The position numbers and the translations under genes were made by a program. DNA of 64,000 nt, from NCBI GenBank assembly GCA_050847315.1, contig CP193791.1. One strand, 5' to 3'. Source of the DNA: Cedecea sp000277545 (GTDB taxonomy: Bacteria; Pseudomonadota; Gammaproteobacteria; Enterobacterales; Enterobacteriaceae). Under the pieces are notes generated by a model. The model ran no database searches, was not told the DNA's origin, and saw only the letters and a list, made by a program, of their open reading frames with translations. Positions 9,110 through 15,704 of the stretch are shown here, piece by piece (position 1 is the first letter of the stretch; the number at the start of each line of letters is the position of its first letter).

Positions 9110-9155
9110 AATACGATAGAGTGCAACGTTGCATTACAGATTAGAAATACGATAG
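9110..9155. repeat. 10-bp direct repeats flanking a perfect 12-bp palindrome
   Basis: AATACGATAG occurs at 9110-9119 and again at 9146-9155. Between them is the palindrome TGCAACGTTGCA at 9122-9133. It lies in the 280-bp space between symE and the next immunity-like gene; its role is unknown. Confidence 0.6.
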
Positions 9156-9187
9156 TTTATCTTTATGCAGAGCTGGATAACTAAGAA

Positions 9188-9487
9188 ATGAAACAGACTG
9201 AACGAGTTAACGAATGGCTAAAAAAAAGACGTTCCATTTACTTTTTTTTACCCAATGGCCCTTATGGACGGCCATTTGATAATCAATATTATTTTGATGA
9301 AGTTAAAGAACTGGAAGATGGGTTTATCATTCATTTTACTGATGGTTTAGCTCTCCGCTTCAACGGAGAAGTCACGATATTAGAGAGTGAAGATAAATTA
9401 ATCATTGAAGATTTCAGAGTATGCGAATTTGAGTGCAGGGGAATAATCCAGTCCAGATACGATTACGGTCATGTTTCACTTTGCTAG
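9188..9487 (+). CDS. Orphan immunity-like small protein
   Basis: This is a 99-residue soluble protein of low GC content, starting MKQTERVNEWLKK with a GPYGRPFDNQYYF segment. It has no signal peptide or membrane segment. No toxin frame remains directly in front. Its position inside an array of CDI immunity genes, its size and its composition suggest an immunity protein retained after loss of its toxin, but I do not recognise the family. The ribosome-binding site before ATG 9188 is weak. The following 9488-9658 is AT-rich and shows nothing I can assign. Confidence 0.55.
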   Translation: MKQTERVNEWLKKRRSIYFFLPNGPYGRPFDNQYYFDEVKELEDGFIIHFTDGLALRFNGEVTILESEDKLIIEDFRVCEFECRGIIQSRYDYGHVSLC

Positions 9488-9658
9488 GTGATATATCAAT
9501 GCTAGTTCATGATGCAACATGAATATTTTTGCCATGATTCTTTGTAGCTGTTGAAAAGGGTGTTGTATGAAAGAATTTAGACAGTGATTATAATATCACG
9601 GACGCAGTGATATATACTTGAGTTTTCCTATTGTTTGAAAAATGGGTAATATTTGTCC

Positions 9659-9765
9659 TCAACTCAGATAAGGGGAGATGCTTGGAAATGATATCCACTT
9701 GCCCTGAAGTGGTAGATATTCGTACCGCTCCCGATCATAAAACTCGTTGCCGGGAAGTGGCTGCT
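9659..9765 (-). pseudogene. symE remnant
   Basis: On the minus strand one frame reads EFYDRERYEYLPLQGKWIS, nearly the same as EFYDRVRYDYLPLQGTWIS of the intact symE upstream. It then loses similarity and stops. Its 5' side abuts the IS3 remnant, so both were probably cut in the same event. Confidence 0.65.
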
Positions 9766-9990
9766 GGAACTCTTTTTGATATCAGAGGCTTCCATGCCGC
9801 CGAACTTCGCTTTCCAGTTGTAGTACGAGGCTTCAGAGATCCCGGCCTCGCGGCACACATCCTTAACGGTGCGTCCGGCTTCGACGGACTTCAGAACGGC
9901 GATGATCTGGTGTTCGGTGAATAGTGCTTTGCGCATGGTGAGCTCCTCCGGGGACGTAATCAGTATGCCGGAAGATCTCTAAATATGAAT
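9766..9990 (-). mobile_element. Truncated IS3-family element (5' end of orfA)
   Basis: From ATG 9936 the minus strand encodes the first 55 residues of an IS3-family OrfA: MRKALFTEHQIIAVLK, then a helix-turn-helix with VCREAGISEASYYNWK, ending at ASDIKK. The frame then runs into symE-derived sequence. No OrfB and no clear terminal repeats remain, so it cannot move by itself. The base region upstream of orfA to about 9990 probably belongs to the element. It separates a symE remnant from a toxin remnant. Confidence 0.75.
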
Positions 9991-10012
9991 GGTCCGTTTT
10001 GCCGGGATGCTT

Positions 10013-10051
10013 ACAGTAAAAGATGAGTTAGATAAGATGGATAAAAAATAA
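10013..10051 (+). pseudogene. Stub of a pore-forming-type CdiA toxin C-terminus
   Basis: The last 12 codons before the immunity gene read TVKDELDKMDKK-stop, like the NAVKDEINGTKK-stop end of the toxin at 15258. The stop codon overlaps the next ATG by one base (TAATG). The rest of the toxin was lost at the IS3 junction. Confidence 0.5.
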
Positions 10052-10305
10052 TGAAGCGTTTCAGTAAGGTTGGTATGTCTTGGTTTTTTTTCTTAGTGGC
10101 TTATTGTGCGGTTTTAATCACCGCCGTACTTTTTATTTGCCAGCTTACATTGTCAATGATTTCATACATCAATAATGGCGTATTTATTTTTTCATGGAAA
10201 GAGTCATTATATATTGCCTTAAGAAAAGGAAGTGTTGCGGGAGCCACTTTAGGTGCAGGATTGTGGTTAAAAGATAAGTTGTATAACCTCCGTAAAAGAA
10301 CATAG
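10051..10305 (+). CDS. Orphan two-helix membrane immunity protein
   Basis: An 84-residue protein has two predicted membrane helices (residues about 10-35 and 55-75) and a basic tail LKDKLYNLRKRT. It resembles the immunity protein at 15242-15505 in length, layout and end (AKLDERKARK there). Membrane-bound immunity proteins are known to protect against CDI toxins that act on the inner membrane, such as CdiA-CT of E. coli EC93; that role is inferred here. A 12-codon toxin stub directly in front supports the pairing. About 100 bp after it contain no assignable feature. Confidence 0.6.
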   Translation: MKRFSKVGMSWFFFLVAYCAVLITAVLFICQLTLSMISYINNGVFIFSWKESLYIALRKGSVAGATLGAGLWLKDKLYNLRKRT

Positions 10306-10404
10306 TGGTTTAACATTCGAGTAACTCCATACATGATAGTAAGATGGCATCTCTGTTTGGCGCTAATGAAAACCAGACAATGCCGGGTTTCTCTTAAGCA
10401 TTAA

Positions 10405-10692
10405 TCTATCCTGTCTCCTGAAGGTTCTGTAAGATCAGGGGCATTTAATGAGGCTAAAAGACGTTCTGGTATTCCGGTAAGCCAAAGCCCTAGCAAATTA
10501 TATCCAAATGTTGATAGGCGAGATAACCCTCAGCCTGGTTATATATATGAGTTTGAGATCCCTAAACCAGGTGGTGGAACTCAGAAAGTATTTATTCGGG
10601 ATGATGCTGGTGGACATTTCTTTGCAGATGATCCAAGTCAGAACCGAGGTCCACATTTTAATGATGAAAAAGATAATCATTATGAATACTAA
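10405..10692 (+). pseudogene. Orphan nuclease-like toxin fragment
   Basis: A start-less open frame (95 codons after a stop at 10402) encodes AFNEAKRRSGIPVSQ, PQPGYIYEFEIPKPGG, DDAGGHFF and GPHFND, ending HYEY. The AGH and GPHFN motifs resemble the HNH-like nuclease toxin domains that end Rhs, LXG and CDI proteins. The pretoxin part and VENN are missing. The 3' end overlaps the start of the next gene, its likely immunity partner. Confidence 0.6.
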
Positions 10693-11293
10693 CTATGTTA
10701 AGCGTTATGCTAAAAATATAAATGGCAAAAATGATATTTGTAATTTTGATGGTTTACTTCCTTCATTAGATGGGATTTCAGCTGTTAGTTGGGAATGGCA
10801 TGGATACTCTCGAAGAGAGTATGGAGGGGAGTTATTAAAAAAAATGTTTTCTGTCTTGACTGATAATGGTAACGATAATATTCACTTAATGGTTCAATTG
10901 TCACCAGAACAGCCCAATACTGCGATAGTAAATTATAAAAAAACATGGGGGTTGATAGAGTCTTCAGGAGTAAAAGTGGATGTGTTTTGGGGTAAGAAAT
11001 CCTTTATTGACAAAGGAAGTAAAGGGTTGATGTTAACCGGACTCTGTTGTGCCGTTAGTTGCCTTGCCAGTGACATTCAGAAGTTAATAAATGTTGAAGA
11101 AAAGCTTTTTTTTGCTAATATGCCACCAGACTTAATTGATACCAATGTTTCTCTCGGGGGGCGGATGGAAAAATGGATTGAGAATATATTGCATAACGAT
11201 GGGGTTATATTTTTTCTCTTAGGTCGATTTGATGAAAGTGACTCAGAGGTTGTTGCTATTGGTAAAGAATTTACTTTGGAGAATATTATGTGA
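10682..11293 (+). CDS. Probable orphan immunity protein for the nuclease-like toxin fragment
   Basis: The protein has about 203 residues from ATG 10682; in-frame ATGs at 10661 and 10664 are alternatives with no clearer ribosome-binding site. All of them overlap the toxin fragment, whose stop is at 10690-10692. It is AT-rich, soluble and without signal peptide. Features include WEWHGYSRREYGGELL near the start and a central GLMLTGLCCAVSCLASD stretch. I do not recognise the family. Tight overlap with a toxin end, as at other pairs in this array, points to immunity function. It is larger than the neighbouring immunity proteins. Confidence 0.6.
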   Translation: MNTNYVKRYAKNINGKNDICNFDGLLPSLDGISAVSWEWHGYSRREYGGELLKKMFSVLTDNGNDNIHLMVQLSPEQPNTAIVNYKKTWGLIESSGVKVDVFWGKKSFIDKGSKGLMLTGLCCAVSCLASDIQKLINVEEKLFFANMPPDLIDTNVSLGGRMEKWIENILHNDGVIFFLLGRFDESDSEVVAIGKEFTLENIM

Positions 11294-11473
11294 TCAACGT
11301 TTTTTGTGTTTAAAAATATTTAAAATCAGTGTTGCATCATTAGTTAGTAATTGATACTCATCATCGGTAAAAGATAGCCATGGTTAGTTTCCGACAAGAT
11401 TAATTCTTCTTTTGCGGATGTGCTTCTCTAGCTGTTGCGATTTATCTATATTGCCTGAGTTTTAATAATAATT

Positions 11474-11773
11474 GTTGAGAATAACTCGCTGAGTGGTGAC
11501 AAAGCCCGTGAAGCCGTTAAGCAAAGTGCTGAAGCCTGGAAAAACTTGGTCCGGAATAAACTGGGTGAAGGTTCTCTGTCTGCAATGGTTAACAGTGTTA
11601 TTAGTGCAGCAGCGGATACCGGTGACTCAGCATTGGGTGCAGCTGACTATGGAGCCGATGCAACAATGGCGCTAACAGCCTGTGCCGTTGGTGATAGTTA
11701 CTGTAACAAGGCGCTAAGCGATCTGTCGGGTAAGAGTCAGGCAGTAGCGGATAGGGTTACAGCTCTGATGAAA
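11474..11773 (+). pseudogene. VENN plus pretoxin fragment of an orphan cdiA-CT
   Basis: The frame opens with VENN (11474-11485) and continues SLSGDKAREAVKQSAEAW, LVRNKLGEGSLSAMVNSV and CAVGDSYCNKALSDLSGK, a pretoxin or entry-type segment found after VENN in CdiA proteins. It breaks near 11770 and the frame ends at 11824. No toxin domain follows, and no start codon or ribosome-binding site precedes it. The upstream gap 11294-11473 is AT-rich with nothing assignable. Confidence 0.65.
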
Positions 11774-11937
11774 ATAATGAGATTTTACATAACGTTATCG
11801 ATGGCGTTACCACCTTTAGTATAAGAAATGATAAGTTTGATGATTATATTTATATAGAGGTTGTTACAGATAAATTAATAAATAAAGTTGAGATTCGTAT
11901 AAAGCCGAATATAAAAATAAGGTCTGTTATTCGATAA
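11771..11937 (+). pseudogene. 3' remnant of an immunity gene fused to the pretoxin fragment
   Basis: In a different frame from the pretoxin, an AT-rich open stretch reads GVTTFSIRNDKFDDYIYI and ends IKIRSVIR-stop, followed by a decayed terminator. This is where an immunity gene would end in this array, suggesting that one deletion removed the toxin and the first part of the immunity gene. The identity of the family is unknown. Confidence 0.45.
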
Positions 11938-11982
11938 AGCAAAATCCCGGCCTTTCGAGATTTATAACCAGTCTGTTACCGG

Positions 11983-12015
11983 TTACCGCTGTGGCTTACT
12001 GAGCACTTCGATCAT
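11983..12015 (-). pseudogene. symE 3' remnant (11 codons)
   Basis: The minus strand reads MIEVLSKPQR-stop, like the LIEVIGKSQR-stop of the better preserved symE tail at 14114. A decayed copy of the module terminator lies beside it at 11942-11965 (AAAATCCCGG and GAGATTT). It is joined directly to a yciA-like fragment. Confidence 0.55.
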
Positions 12016-12016
12016 G

Positions 12017-12103
12017 TAGCGCTGGCCGATAGGCTCGGAAGAAACCTTTTTCTAAACCTTCATATTGATGAAAGTAGACGTTATTAAGCATAACGCAGCA
12101 CGT
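12017..12103 (-). pseudogene. yciA-like fragment embedded in the CDI array
   Basis: Bases 12017-12052 match the yciA interior at 17481-17516 with one change, and similarity continues more weakly to the TAACGCAGC shared with 17550-17558. In the yciA frame it reads KKVSSEPIGQRY. The fragment sits exactly between a symE remnant and pretoxin copy B. Confidence 0.75.
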
Positions 12104-12821
12104 GAATCAGCAGCAGGACGTTGCCACGCTGAGTCGCGACACCGATCATGCCAACGGCAGCATCGGGCAGATCTTTAACAAAGAGGAAGAGCAAAAACGC
12201 CTGCAGACGGCGCAGCTGGTGGGTGAAATCGGCGGCCTGATGACCGGCGTGGTGTCGACGTATGGCGATCTGCAGGCGCTGGATGCCGTGCGTGCCAAAG
12301 ATAGCAAATACGCCAGCATGAGCGCTGCAGAACTGCGTAATACGGAGGACTACCAAAAAGCCTTTGGCGACTACGGCATCGGCGGTAAATACCAGATGAT
12401 AGCGCAGTCGGTGAGCGGCATTCTGGCGGGCGCCGCCGGGGACGATTTCAATAAAGCTCTGGCGGGTGGTCATCACCCGGTGATGGCGCAGGTTATTAAA
12501 GGGGCCACTACCAGGGGTGACGAAGTCAATGAACCTGTCAATCTGATGGCGCACGCGGTCTGGGGCGCTCTGGTGGCGCAGCTCTCAGGCAGCAATGCGG
12601 CGGCAGGCGCGGCGGGGGCATTCAGCGGCGAACTGGCGGCAAGGCATATCGCCGCCGAGATGTTCCCGGATACAAAACCTGGGGATTTGAATCAGGACCA
12701 GAAACAGCTCGTTAGTCTGCTCGGCACTATGGCGACAGAGATCGCCGGCGGCGTGGTAGGGAATAGCACCGCGTCAGCAACCACGGGCGCGCAGGCTGGG
12801 AAGAATGCGGTTGAGAATAAT
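12104..12821 (+). repeat. Pretoxin segment ending in VENN, copy B
   Basis: This copy aligns base for base with 6095-6812 at a constant offset of 6009, with about 34 substitutions counted by eye. The left border is abrupt against the yciA-like fragment. Confidence 0.92.
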
Positions 12822-13724
12822 CTTCTTGGAGGGATAGAACCAGGTCTTCATGAAAAGTTCGTCCAGGAACACGGGAAGGATATAGCCTCCTGTGCAACCA
12901 ATCCGGGCGGTGCGGCCTGTCAGCGCGGATAGGCAGTTAATAAGGCAATTGCTATTGCCCTTGGTGCCGGTGCGGCAGGTGGAACAATCGCGGCTCTGAC
13001 GCCAGCGGCGGCGGCGGTTGAAGCCGGAGTGAGCGCCTGTATGGCAAATCCGGTACTGTGCGCGAATGAAATTGCTATCTGGTTTGCTGAGTTGGGGATG
13101 GGTGATGCGCTTCCGGCAGGGCTTGCGGTTGGTGCTACCGGGAAGATCACCGCAGATCAACTGAAGCTGCTTACGGAGATTAAAGCGGCGAAAGAGATAG
13201 AGCAGCAGACCGGGAAAGCGATCAGTGCTGAAACGCTGGAAAAGATAACTCATAGTTCTGGTGGTAAAGGAAACTGGAGTAGTGAATTAAATAAACCGAA
13301 GCCTAATGAAACTTACCCAGTTGATGGAAATAAAGTTTTTAAAACAGATGATCTAGGGCGGACATCAAGTGTTGAGGCGAAACTGTCTTTGAACACAAAT
13401 GACCACAATACTTATCAGCAGTGTAAGGCAGGTAAGTGTGGTATCTCTGGCGATGAAGGCGGCCATTTGATTGCATCTAGATTTAACGGGCCAGGAGAAA
13501 AAACAAATCTTGTTCCAATGAATGGGAATCTGAATAAAGGTGCATGGAAACAGATGGAAAATGACTGGGCTAAGGCATTGAAAGATGGTAAGGAAGTCAA
13601 TGTTAATATCCAACCTATATATTCAGGGAATAACCAAAGGCCTGATAGGATAATTGTAAAATATTCTATTGATGGCAGTAGACCAGTAAATATTGATTTT
13701 AAAAATTCTCCTGGAGGAAAGTAA
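12104..13724 (+). pseudogene. Orphan cdiA-CT: pretoxin copy plus DNA/RNA non-specific endonuclease toxin, interrupted by one stop
   Basis: Pretoxin copy B runs to VENN at 12810-12821. The same frame then continues for 300 codons except for a single TAG at 12930-12932 (CQRG-stop-AVNKAIA). After it come a hydrophobic Ala/Gly-rich stretch (12940-13070) and a C-terminal domain with GGHLIASRFNGPGEKTNLVP, a tryptophan near GAWKQMENDW and RPDRIIVKYSIDG, typical of the EndoNS_2 non-specific endonuclease group. The module has no start codon signal and would be expressed only after recombination into cdiA. The toxin stop overlaps the immunity start by one base. Confidence 0.85.
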
Positions 13725-14053
13725 TGGAATATCATGGCTTTGAGCAAAAAATAGGTCGTATATTGTATAGCTGTGGACCTGAGAATGCTCAAAAAATAAT
13801 CGTTAAAGCTGAGGTTTTCACTGAAGATGATGGTGGGAAATACGAATTTGACTATCTTGATGAAAACGGTGAATTAGATTGGTTTGATCCTGATAGGCAT
13901 GCGATTGCTGATTTGACGGATGTATTAATTGAATATAAAAGGTTCTTCTTGGATAACAATCTAACTAACGGCCAGCCGATATGGTCAAAATGTGAAATAA
14001 TCGTTGATATACCAGAAGGAAAAATAAGCATAAACCTTCAATATGATGATTAA
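13724..14053 (+). CDS. YezG/DUF600-like immunity protein of the endonuclease toxin
   Basis: This is a 109-residue acidic, soluble protein. Its start overlaps the toxin stop (TAATG at 13722-13726) and has GGAGGA just upstream. The layout (FEQKIGRILYSCGPENAQKI, then a beta-rich part with FDYLDENGELDWFD, then NGQPIWSKCEIIVD and a short C-terminal strand) is that of the YezG/DUF600 immunity family, which is commonly paired with nuclease toxins of this type. It is probably intact and could protect against kin carrying the toxin even though the toxin copy here is interrupted. Confidence 0.75.
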   Translation: MEYHGFEQKIGRILYSCGPENAQKIIVKAEVFTEDDGGKYEFDYLDENGELDWFDPDRHAIADLTDVLIEYKRFFLDNNLTNGQPIWSKCEIIVDIPEGKISINLQYDD

Positions 14054-14059
14054 CTAAGT

Positions 14060-14087
14060 AAAATCCCGGCCATCGCGTCGGGATTTT
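14060..14087 (+). terminator. Intrinsic-type terminator after YezG-like immunity gene
   Basis: The stem AAAATCCCG / CGGGATTTT flanks a 10-base spacer and can act in either direction. It is related to the hairpins at 8421 and 15513 and to the decayed copy at 11942. Confidence 0.8.
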
Positions 14088-14113
14088 ACTTGATACACCA
14101 GTCGGTTAGCGTC

Positions 14114-14215
14114 TCACCGCTGCGACTTGCCGATCACTTCGATAAGCTCCGTCACCTGCTTTTGCTTGCGGGCGGAGAACATACAGACCCGGCACAGGAT
14201 CTGCATGATCTCCGG
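14114..14215 (-). pseudogene. symE C-terminal remnant (33 codons)
   Basis: The minus strand reads PEIMQILCRVCMFSARK, then QKQVTELIEVIGKSQR-stop, clearly the C-terminus of SymE (E. coli SymE ends [20 protein letters not shown]...). The 5' part is missing; sequence switches to pretoxin copy C at 14216. Confidence 0.75.
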
Positions 14216-14616
14216 CTCTGGCGGGCGCCGCCGGGGGCGATTTCAGCAAAGCTCTGGCGGGCGGTCTGAACCCGGTGATGGCGCAAGTAATTAAGGGCGA
14301 CACAACCGACGGTAACAAAGTCGATGAACCGGCTAACCTGATGGCGCATGCGGTCTGGGGCGCTCTGGCGGCGCAGCTCTCAGGCGGCAATGCGGCGGCA
14401 GGCGCGGCGGGGGCATTCAGCGGCGAACTGGCGGCGAGACAAATCGCCGCAGAGATGTTCCCGAATACAAAACCTGGGGATTTGAATCAGGACCAGAAAC
14501 AGCTCGTTAGCCTGTTAGGCACCATGGCGGCAGGGATCGCCGGCGGCGTGGTGGGGAACAGCACCGCAGCGGCGACCACGGGTGCTCAGGCCGGGAAGAA
14601 TGCGGTGAATAACAAC
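14216..14616 (+). repeat. Pretoxin segment, copy C, ending in VNNN
   Basis: These 401 bp align with 6412-6812 at a constant offset of 7804. The terminal motif is VNNN (14605-14616) rather than VENN. Confidence 0.9.
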
Positions 14617-15258
14617 GCATTGAGTGATTGTTGGAACCAAATATTGCCATCAGAAACACAGGATTACGTACAGGCCGTAGCCACGTGGAATCAGTATGCG
14701 AAGGACAAAAATCTGACACCGGAGCAAATTCAGATGGGTATGGATAAAATGGCGAAAGGCGACCTGCCTGATGGTGCTAATATCGCCAAAGTTATCGTGA
14801 ATGGCTATAAGGATGGTGTGCTGATAGCTGCGGCCGGTTATTTAGGACCAGCCGCATCGGTAGGTAAAGTCGTGGGCGGTGTAGTTATCGCGGAAATCGC
14901 TAATGGTTCTTATCAGTGGTTTGATCTGAGTAAGCCCGGAAATGAAAACAAATCATGGGACTACTGGGGAAGCGCTACAGCTGGCATTACGGGAGCGTTG
15001 TCTCCGGGGCGAAGCATATGGCAGAACGCAGGGATAGCGGCAGGCGGAACTCTATTTACTGATGGGCCAGATAGAGGTGCTTTAATTGGTACAGGAACTG
15101 GGTGGGTATTCGGTACTGTAGTTGGAGTAATTGCTCCCCCTGTATTAGGCCCTGTTTTAGGTTCAGGTTCAGCTCCCACAGGTGATATTATTGGTGCTAT
15201 AGGTGGCGAATTTATCAGCAATGCAGTAAAGGATGAAATAAATGGAACGAAAAAATAA
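14218..15258 (+). pseudogene. Orphan cdiA-CT: partial pretoxin plus membrane-active-type toxin
   Basis: The uninterrupted frame has no credible start: the first GTG/ATG (14275/14278) lie inside the pretoxin and lack a ribosome-binding site. After VNNN come NALSDCWNQILPSETQ and a polar linker (LTPEQIQMGMDKMAKGD). A long Gly/Ala-rich, partly hydrophobic toxin region follows (AAAGYLGPAASVGKVVGG, GTGWVFGTVVGVIAPPVLG), ending NAVKDEINGTKK. The composition and a membrane-bound immunity partner suggest action on the inner membrane, but this is inference. The stop lies 17 bases inside the immunity gene. The module could become active if recombined onto cdiA. Confidence 0.75.
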
Positions 15259-15505
15259 AGCTACTGTAGGCTTACTGTTCCTGAGCATTGCATATATGGT
15301 TTTCTGTTGCGTAATATTTTTTTCCGTGGCTCTAATAATTGTGAAATTTGTTATTAGCCATGAAGTGGATATTAAACAATCAGATATTAAACATGTTTTA
15401 GTTGCCAGTATTATTGCAGGAACAGCGACAGCATTTAGATCTTGGATTTTCGCCAAACTAGATGAACGCAAAGCCCGTAAAGTGCCCCCATCAGATCCTG
15501 ATTAA
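15242..15505 (+). CDS. Two-helix membrane immunity protein
   Basis: An 87-residue protein has a first helix from about residue 8 (VGLLFLSIAYMVFCCVIFF, extending on to about 36), a second near 50-70, and a charged tail AKLDERKARKVPPSDPD. It starts within the end of the toxin frame (17-bp overlap), so it is translated coupled to or alongside it. It belongs with the protein at 10051-10305, forming a small family tied to toxins that end VKDE...KK. It is presumed to sit in the inner membrane and block the partner toxin; no named family is recognised. Confidence 0.7.
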   Translation: MERKNKATVGLLFLSIAYMVFCCVIFFSVALIIVKFVISHEVDIKQSDIKHVLVASIIAGTATAFRSWIFAKLDERKARKVPPSDPD

Positions 15506-15512
15506 TCCTGTA

Positions 15513-15540
15513 AAAACCCCGGCCACTGAGCCGGGGTTTT
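15513..15540 (+). terminator. Intrinsic terminator at the end of the CDI array
   Basis: A perfect 10-bp stem (AAAACCCCGG / CCGGGGTTTT) has an 8-base loop and a T run. It is followed by the shared TTTATATGCCAG sequence and a symE remnant. Confidence 0.88.
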
Positions 15541-15566
15541 GCTTTATATGCCAGCCAGTTAGCACC

Positions 15567-15665
15567 TTACCTATACGGCCTGCCGATCGCCTCCATAAGC
15601 TCACCTGGCGTTGCCTGCGTGCTGAGAACTTACAGACCTTCTTCAGGATTTGCATGATACCCGGC
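15567..15665 (-). pseudogene. symE C-terminal remnant with frameshift
   Basis: The minus strand reads PGIMQILKKVCKFSARRQRQV and, after a frame change, ELMEAIGRPYR-stop. It is homologous to the symE tail at 14114 and marks the right-hand end of the array, 40 bp before the SDR gene. Confidence 0.7.
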
Positions 15666-15704
15666 GCTGCCGGGCGTTTACCGCCATCAGAATCAGGCTA
15701 ACTT

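Noticed and set aside
9664..9936. Independent 90-residue protein on the minus strand
   Set aside because: The first 55 residues are IS3 OrfA and the rest is out-of-frame symE sequence; it is a chimera of two remnants.
12084..12554. Open frame antisense to pretoxin copy B, matching one at 5967-6545
   Set aside because: It repeats only because the pretoxin segment is duplicated; it is not an independent gene family.
12102..12932. Free-standing 276-residue gene
   Set aside because: The start lies at the duplication border and the end is a nonsense codon; the frame continues as a CdiA-CT, so it is reported as one interrupted module.
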